Assembly (NCBI GenBank): GCA_947044405.1
Contig: CAMRHE010000197.1
Coordinates: 682,001-746,000 of the forward strand
DNA from: Leptodactylus fallax
Taxonomy: Eukaryota; Chordata; Amphibia; Anura; Leptodactylidae
Direction: 5' to 3'
Length of the DNA stretch: 64,000 nucleotides
The notes beneath the pieces were generated by a model. The model saw only the letters and a list, made by a program, of their open reading frames with translations. It was not told the origin of the DNA and did not search any database. This document shows positions 60,485-64,000 of the stretch, in pieces. Position numbers and translations under genes: made by a program. How positions within the stretch are numbered: the first letter of the stretch is position 1; each line of letters starts with the position of its first letter.

Positions 60485-62073
60485 CAGTGGGGAAAAAAAG
60501 TATTAAGTCAGCCACCAATTGTGCAAGTTCTCCCACTTAAAAAGATGAGGCCGGCCTGTAATTGTGATCATAGGTAGACCTCAACTATGAGAGACAAAAT
60601 GAGAAAACATATCTAGAAAATCGCATTGTCTGATTTTTTAAGAATTTATTTGCAAATTATGGTGGAAAATAAGTATTTGGTCACCTACAAACAAGCAAGA
60701 TTTCTGGCTCTCACAGACCTGTAACTTCTTCTTTAAGAGGCTCCTCTGTCCTCCACTCATTACCTGTAGTAATGGCTCCTATTTGACATTGTTATAACTA
60801 TAAAAGACACCTGTCCACAACCTCAAACAGTCACACTCCAAACTCCACTATGGTGAAGACCAAAGAGCTGTGGAAGGACCAGAAACAAAATTGTAGCCCT
60901 GCACCAGGCTGGGAAGAATGAATCTGCAATAGGCAAGCAGCTTGGTGTGAAGAAATCAACTGTGGGAGCAATAATTAGAAAATGGAAGACATACAAGACC
61001 ACTGATAATCTCCCTCGATCAGGGGCTCCACGCAAGATCTCACTCTGTGGGGTCAAAATGATCACAAGAACGGTGAGCAGAAATCCCAGAACCACACGGG
61101 GGGACCTAGTGAATGACCTGCAGAAAGCTGGGACTAACGTAACAAAGGCTACTGTCAGTAACACACTACACCGCCAGGGACTCAGATCCTGCAGTGCCAG
61201 ACGTGTCCCACTGCTTAAGCCAGTACATATCCGAGCCCGTCTGAAGTTTGCTAGAGAGTATTTGGATGTTCCAGAAGAGTATTGGGAGAATGTCATATGG
61301 TCAGATGAAACCAAAGTAGAAACACAACTCGTCGTGTTTGGAGGAGAGTGAATGCTGAGTTGCATCCAAAGAACACCATTCCTACTGTGAAGCATGAAGG
61401 TGGCAACATCATGCTTTGAGGCTGTTTCTCTGCAAAGGGACCAGGACAACTGATCTGTGTACATGAAAGAATGAATGGGGCCATGTGTCGTGAGATTTTG
61501 AGTGTAAACCTCTTTCCATCAGCAAGGCCATTGAAGATGAAAAGTGGCTGGGTCTTTCAGCATGACAATGATCCCAAGCACACCGCCAGGGCAACGAACG
61601 AGTGGCTTCGTAAGAAGCATTTCAAGGTCCTGGAGTGGCCTAGCCAGTCTCCAGATCTCAACCCCATAGAAAACCTTTGGAAGTAGTTGAAAGTCTGTGT
61701 TGCCCAGTGACAGCCCCAAAACATCACTGCTCTAGAGGAGATCTGCATGGAGGAATGGGCCAACATACCAGCAACAGTGTGTGCCAACCTTGTGAAGACT
61801 TACAGAAAACGTCTGACCTCTGTCATTGCCAGCAAAGGATATATAACAAAGTATTGAGATGAACTTTTGTTATTGACCAAATACTTATTTTCCACCATAA
61901 TTTGCAAATGAATTCTTAAAAAAATCAGACAATGTGATTTTCTAGATATGTTTTCTCATTTTGTCTCTCATAGTTGAGGTCTACCTATGATGACAATTAC
62001 AGGCCGGCCTCATCTTTTTAAGTGGGAGAACTTGCACAATTGGTGGCTGACTTAATACTTTTTTTCCCCACTG
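60485..62073 (+). mobile_element. Tc1-like element, family 2, at the palindrome apex
   Basis: The ends CAGTGGGGAAAAAAAGTATT and its inverse are flanked by TA, with IR/DR repeats as in the 12-kb copy, here with the transposase on the plus strand. Flanking bases read GTTACACATA on the left and TATATGTAAC on the right, so the target was the centre of the palindrome. Confidence 0.95.
60850..61857 (+). pseudogene. Multiply broken Tc1 transposase, family 2
   Basis: Begins [10 protein letters not shown] at 60850, then loses frame near 60880-60930. A long frame (60947-61351) covers the helix-turn-helix and reaches [10 protein letters not shown]. An 11-bp deletion near 61320 then removes the ELFG part. 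Later pieces include an IML-stop-GCF (TGA for TGG), [12 protein letters not shown] and [12 protein letters not shown] followed by TAG. Near the end QQR-type codons are replaced by TGA. It is clearly inactive. Confidence 0.9.
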
Positions 62074-62089
62074 TATATGTAACAAAGTA

Positions 62090-62720
62090 AATTCTGGTCT
62101 ATAGCTAAAAGAGATACCTATTACTTGAAAAATTTTGATTATAAATTTTCTTACATAATTTTTTTAAATTTAGGACACTCCCACCAGAAATGTCATACTG
62201 TACCGCACTACCGCATTTTCGCCAGCATGCAAATTCTGGTCTATAGCTAAAAGAGATACCTATTACTTGAAAAATTTTGATTATAAATTTTCTTCCATAA
62301 TTTTTTTCAATTTAGGACACTCCCACCAGAAATGTCATACTGTACCGCACTACCGCATTTTCGCCAGTATGCAAATTCTGGTCTATAGCTAAAAGAGATA
62401 CCTATTACTTGAAAAATTTTGATTATAAATTTCCTTCCATAATTTTTTTTAATTTAGGACACTCCCAGCACATATATCGTAGCGTACCGCACTACCGCAT
62501 TTTTGCCAGCATGCATTAAGGTGCTCAGGAAAAACTTGACTAATTGTATGCAAGGTAAGATACCATCTTTACAATATCTTCCTGAATCATTCAGGATTAA
62601 TACAACAACCTATCCTGTTTGAGCATTCAATAGCTCTATTCCACTCTTCCAAAGAAAAAAAAAATCCTAGATCTTGCTCCCATTTCAACAGGAAGTCACT
62701 CTTTCCTGCAGTATCAACTT
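62090..62720 (-). mobile_element. L1/Tx1-type ORF2 remnant in the right palindrome arm
   Basis: Inverse copy of the left-arm fragment, with about three tandem copies of the 130-bp unit beginning near 62086, 62229 and 62373 (AATTCTGGTCTATAGCTAAA). Confidence 0.75.
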
Positions 62721-63169
62721 TTTAATAAGCAACTGATATATAATGGAGATTCTACCATTTACTTTCTCATCCTAAGAAATTATCATATATGTTTTATTAT
62801 AATGATCACAGTTCATTCTTAACTTTCATTCTTGGTTTCCCTGAAGAAGGAAACAAAAAAAGCTGTGTTTCCGCAACGTGGGGCCTTAGGCTTAAACAGT
62901 TTATCTCTGTAACAATTTTCCTGATCATATTTCATTGTACTTGATTGTTATTTTTTGAATAATCTGTTGTAATATGTAAACCCATCATCCACCCAGGAGA
63001 AACCTCAATTTCAAATTTTCTCTTCCTCTTTGAGTGGGAGATTAAAAGCCGCAATCTGAGGTTTCACAATGTTAATCTTATAAAAGGATAATTTAGAGTA
63101 AGTATATCAACAGTACAATGAGAGCTTCAAGGGAAGTCACTGGAGATTCTCTTGTTATTATTATTATTA

Positions 63170-64000
63170 GGTTTGTTGGATATTAAATGTACAATGTGCT
63201 AATCTCCATTTTTTTTTCTTTTGGTGCCATGTTATGTCATTTATTCAGTGGTTTGGTATTTATATATTTTAATCATCTTTCTTCATGTATATGTTTATTT
63301 ATTCATTAATTTTTCTGTGTTGTAATCTTTGGATTGTTTTCTCTCACAAAAAAAGGAAAATTGCCATTAAAGTATCTATCCCATACAGTGAACACCATAA
63401 TAGAAATAAAAATCATAATTTGTGAGTCATTAGTATTCAGTCACGTCTCCACCTAAAAAAAAAAAAAATAGAATTATAAGTATTTAAAAGGTCATATTTT
63501 AAACCAATAAAAACTTCAGCTTGTCATGCAAAAAATAGCCCTCTTACAGCTCTGTAGACAGGAATATAAAAAATATCAATGCAAAGCAAAACTTTTTTTC
63601 AAAATTTTTTGTATAAGTAGTAAAACATTAGAAACTATACATTTGGTATGATAGTAATGGTATTGACCTTCAGAATAAAGGTAACATTTAATTTTTTACC
63701 ACACAGTGAACAATATTAAAGCAAAACACAACAAAACACATTTTTTTTCTATTCCATCCTACAATTTTTTTGACCATTTCACAAGACATTACATGAACAA
63801 TTAAATAGTACCATTAGAAAATACAACTTGCTCATTGAAAAACAAGCCCTCAGCAAACTATATTTACTGGAAGAAAGGAAAAAATGAAAATGAAAAAATG
63901 GAAAATCAACTTGTCCCATGTTAAAACAAAATACCAGGAGGCATCTGTGACTGTTGAGGGAGGAATCTGTTGCAGTCATAGGGCATCCTGTAGATATTAT
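63170..64000. other. No gene recognised
   Basis: AT-rich sequence with an A run near 63456 and no motif-bearing frame. Confidence 0.45.

Larger units (their letters stand above)
59530..63169. repeat. 3.6-kb palindrome around a Tc1 element
   Basis: The left arm (59530-60484) and right arm (62074-63169) are inverse complements with few differences, starting TAATAATAATAATAACAAG at the outer borders. The apex is occupied by the Tc1 element. The arms differ in copy number of a roughly 130-bp tandem unit (about two left, three right) and by scattered substitutions. Confidence 0.92.

Overview
The window looks like intergenic DNA from a vertebrate, most probably an anuran amphibian (frog or toad). 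The reasons are its AT-rich, gene-free character, many Tc1/mariner elements of the IR/DR type, TTAA-flanked MITEs starting AAAGG (the Kolobok/T2 style known from Xenopus), a SPIN-like hAT element, L1/Tx1-type ORF2 remnants and Ty3/gypsy debris. No host protein-coding gene, tRNA or rRNA could be supported. The species call is inference and no database was consulted.

Layout. 0-4 kb: an L1-type ORF2 remnant and a broken Tc1 element (family 1). 4.6-5.3 kb: a solo LTR with a 5-bp target duplication. 5-12 kb: unlabelled repeats and a MITE beside a 25-base C run. 12-13.7 kb: a Tc1 element of family 2 with one frameshift. 13.8-14.9 kb: a 28-bp minisatellite and a short CAGGTGCATCTC-type element. 15.5-17.6 kb: a Tc1 element inside another Tc1-like element. 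18.3-19.3 kb: a SPIN-like hAT inside a second CAGGTGCATCTC-type element. 19.4-24.3 kb: a complete, young LTR retroelement. 28.4-29.4 kb: a GC-rich DNA transposon. 31.4-32.9 kb: a Tc1 element with an intact DD35E transposase. 33-38.3 kb: a Kolobok-like MITE, a hAT element, L1 and gypsy fossils and an internally deleted Tc1. 40.5-48.9 kb: three more Tc1 copies. 49.8-50.5 kb: a minisatellite. 52.4-54 kb: another family 2 Tc1. 56.4-58.2 kb: a Kolobok-like MITE and a chimeric Tc1. 59.5-63.2 kb: a 3.6-kb palindrome with a Tc1 element at its apex.

The most unusual item is the LTR element at 19.4-24.3 kb. It has matching LTRs, a 4-bp target duplication, a TGG-type primer-binding site and a polypurine tract, but no recognisable gag or pol. 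It carries a long coiled-coil reading frame instead. The middle of that frame is clearly related to the tail of non-muscle myosin II heavy chain (MYH10/MYH9 type). This looks like host-gene capture by a non-autonomous retroelement, which would need reverse transcriptase from elsewhere.

The elements do not form a pathway. Their relation is stratigraphic: nesting, target duplications and paralogous empty sites give relative ages. Only the DD35E transposase (31,743-32,759) and the LTR-element frame (20,649-22,787) look like largely intact coding sequence.
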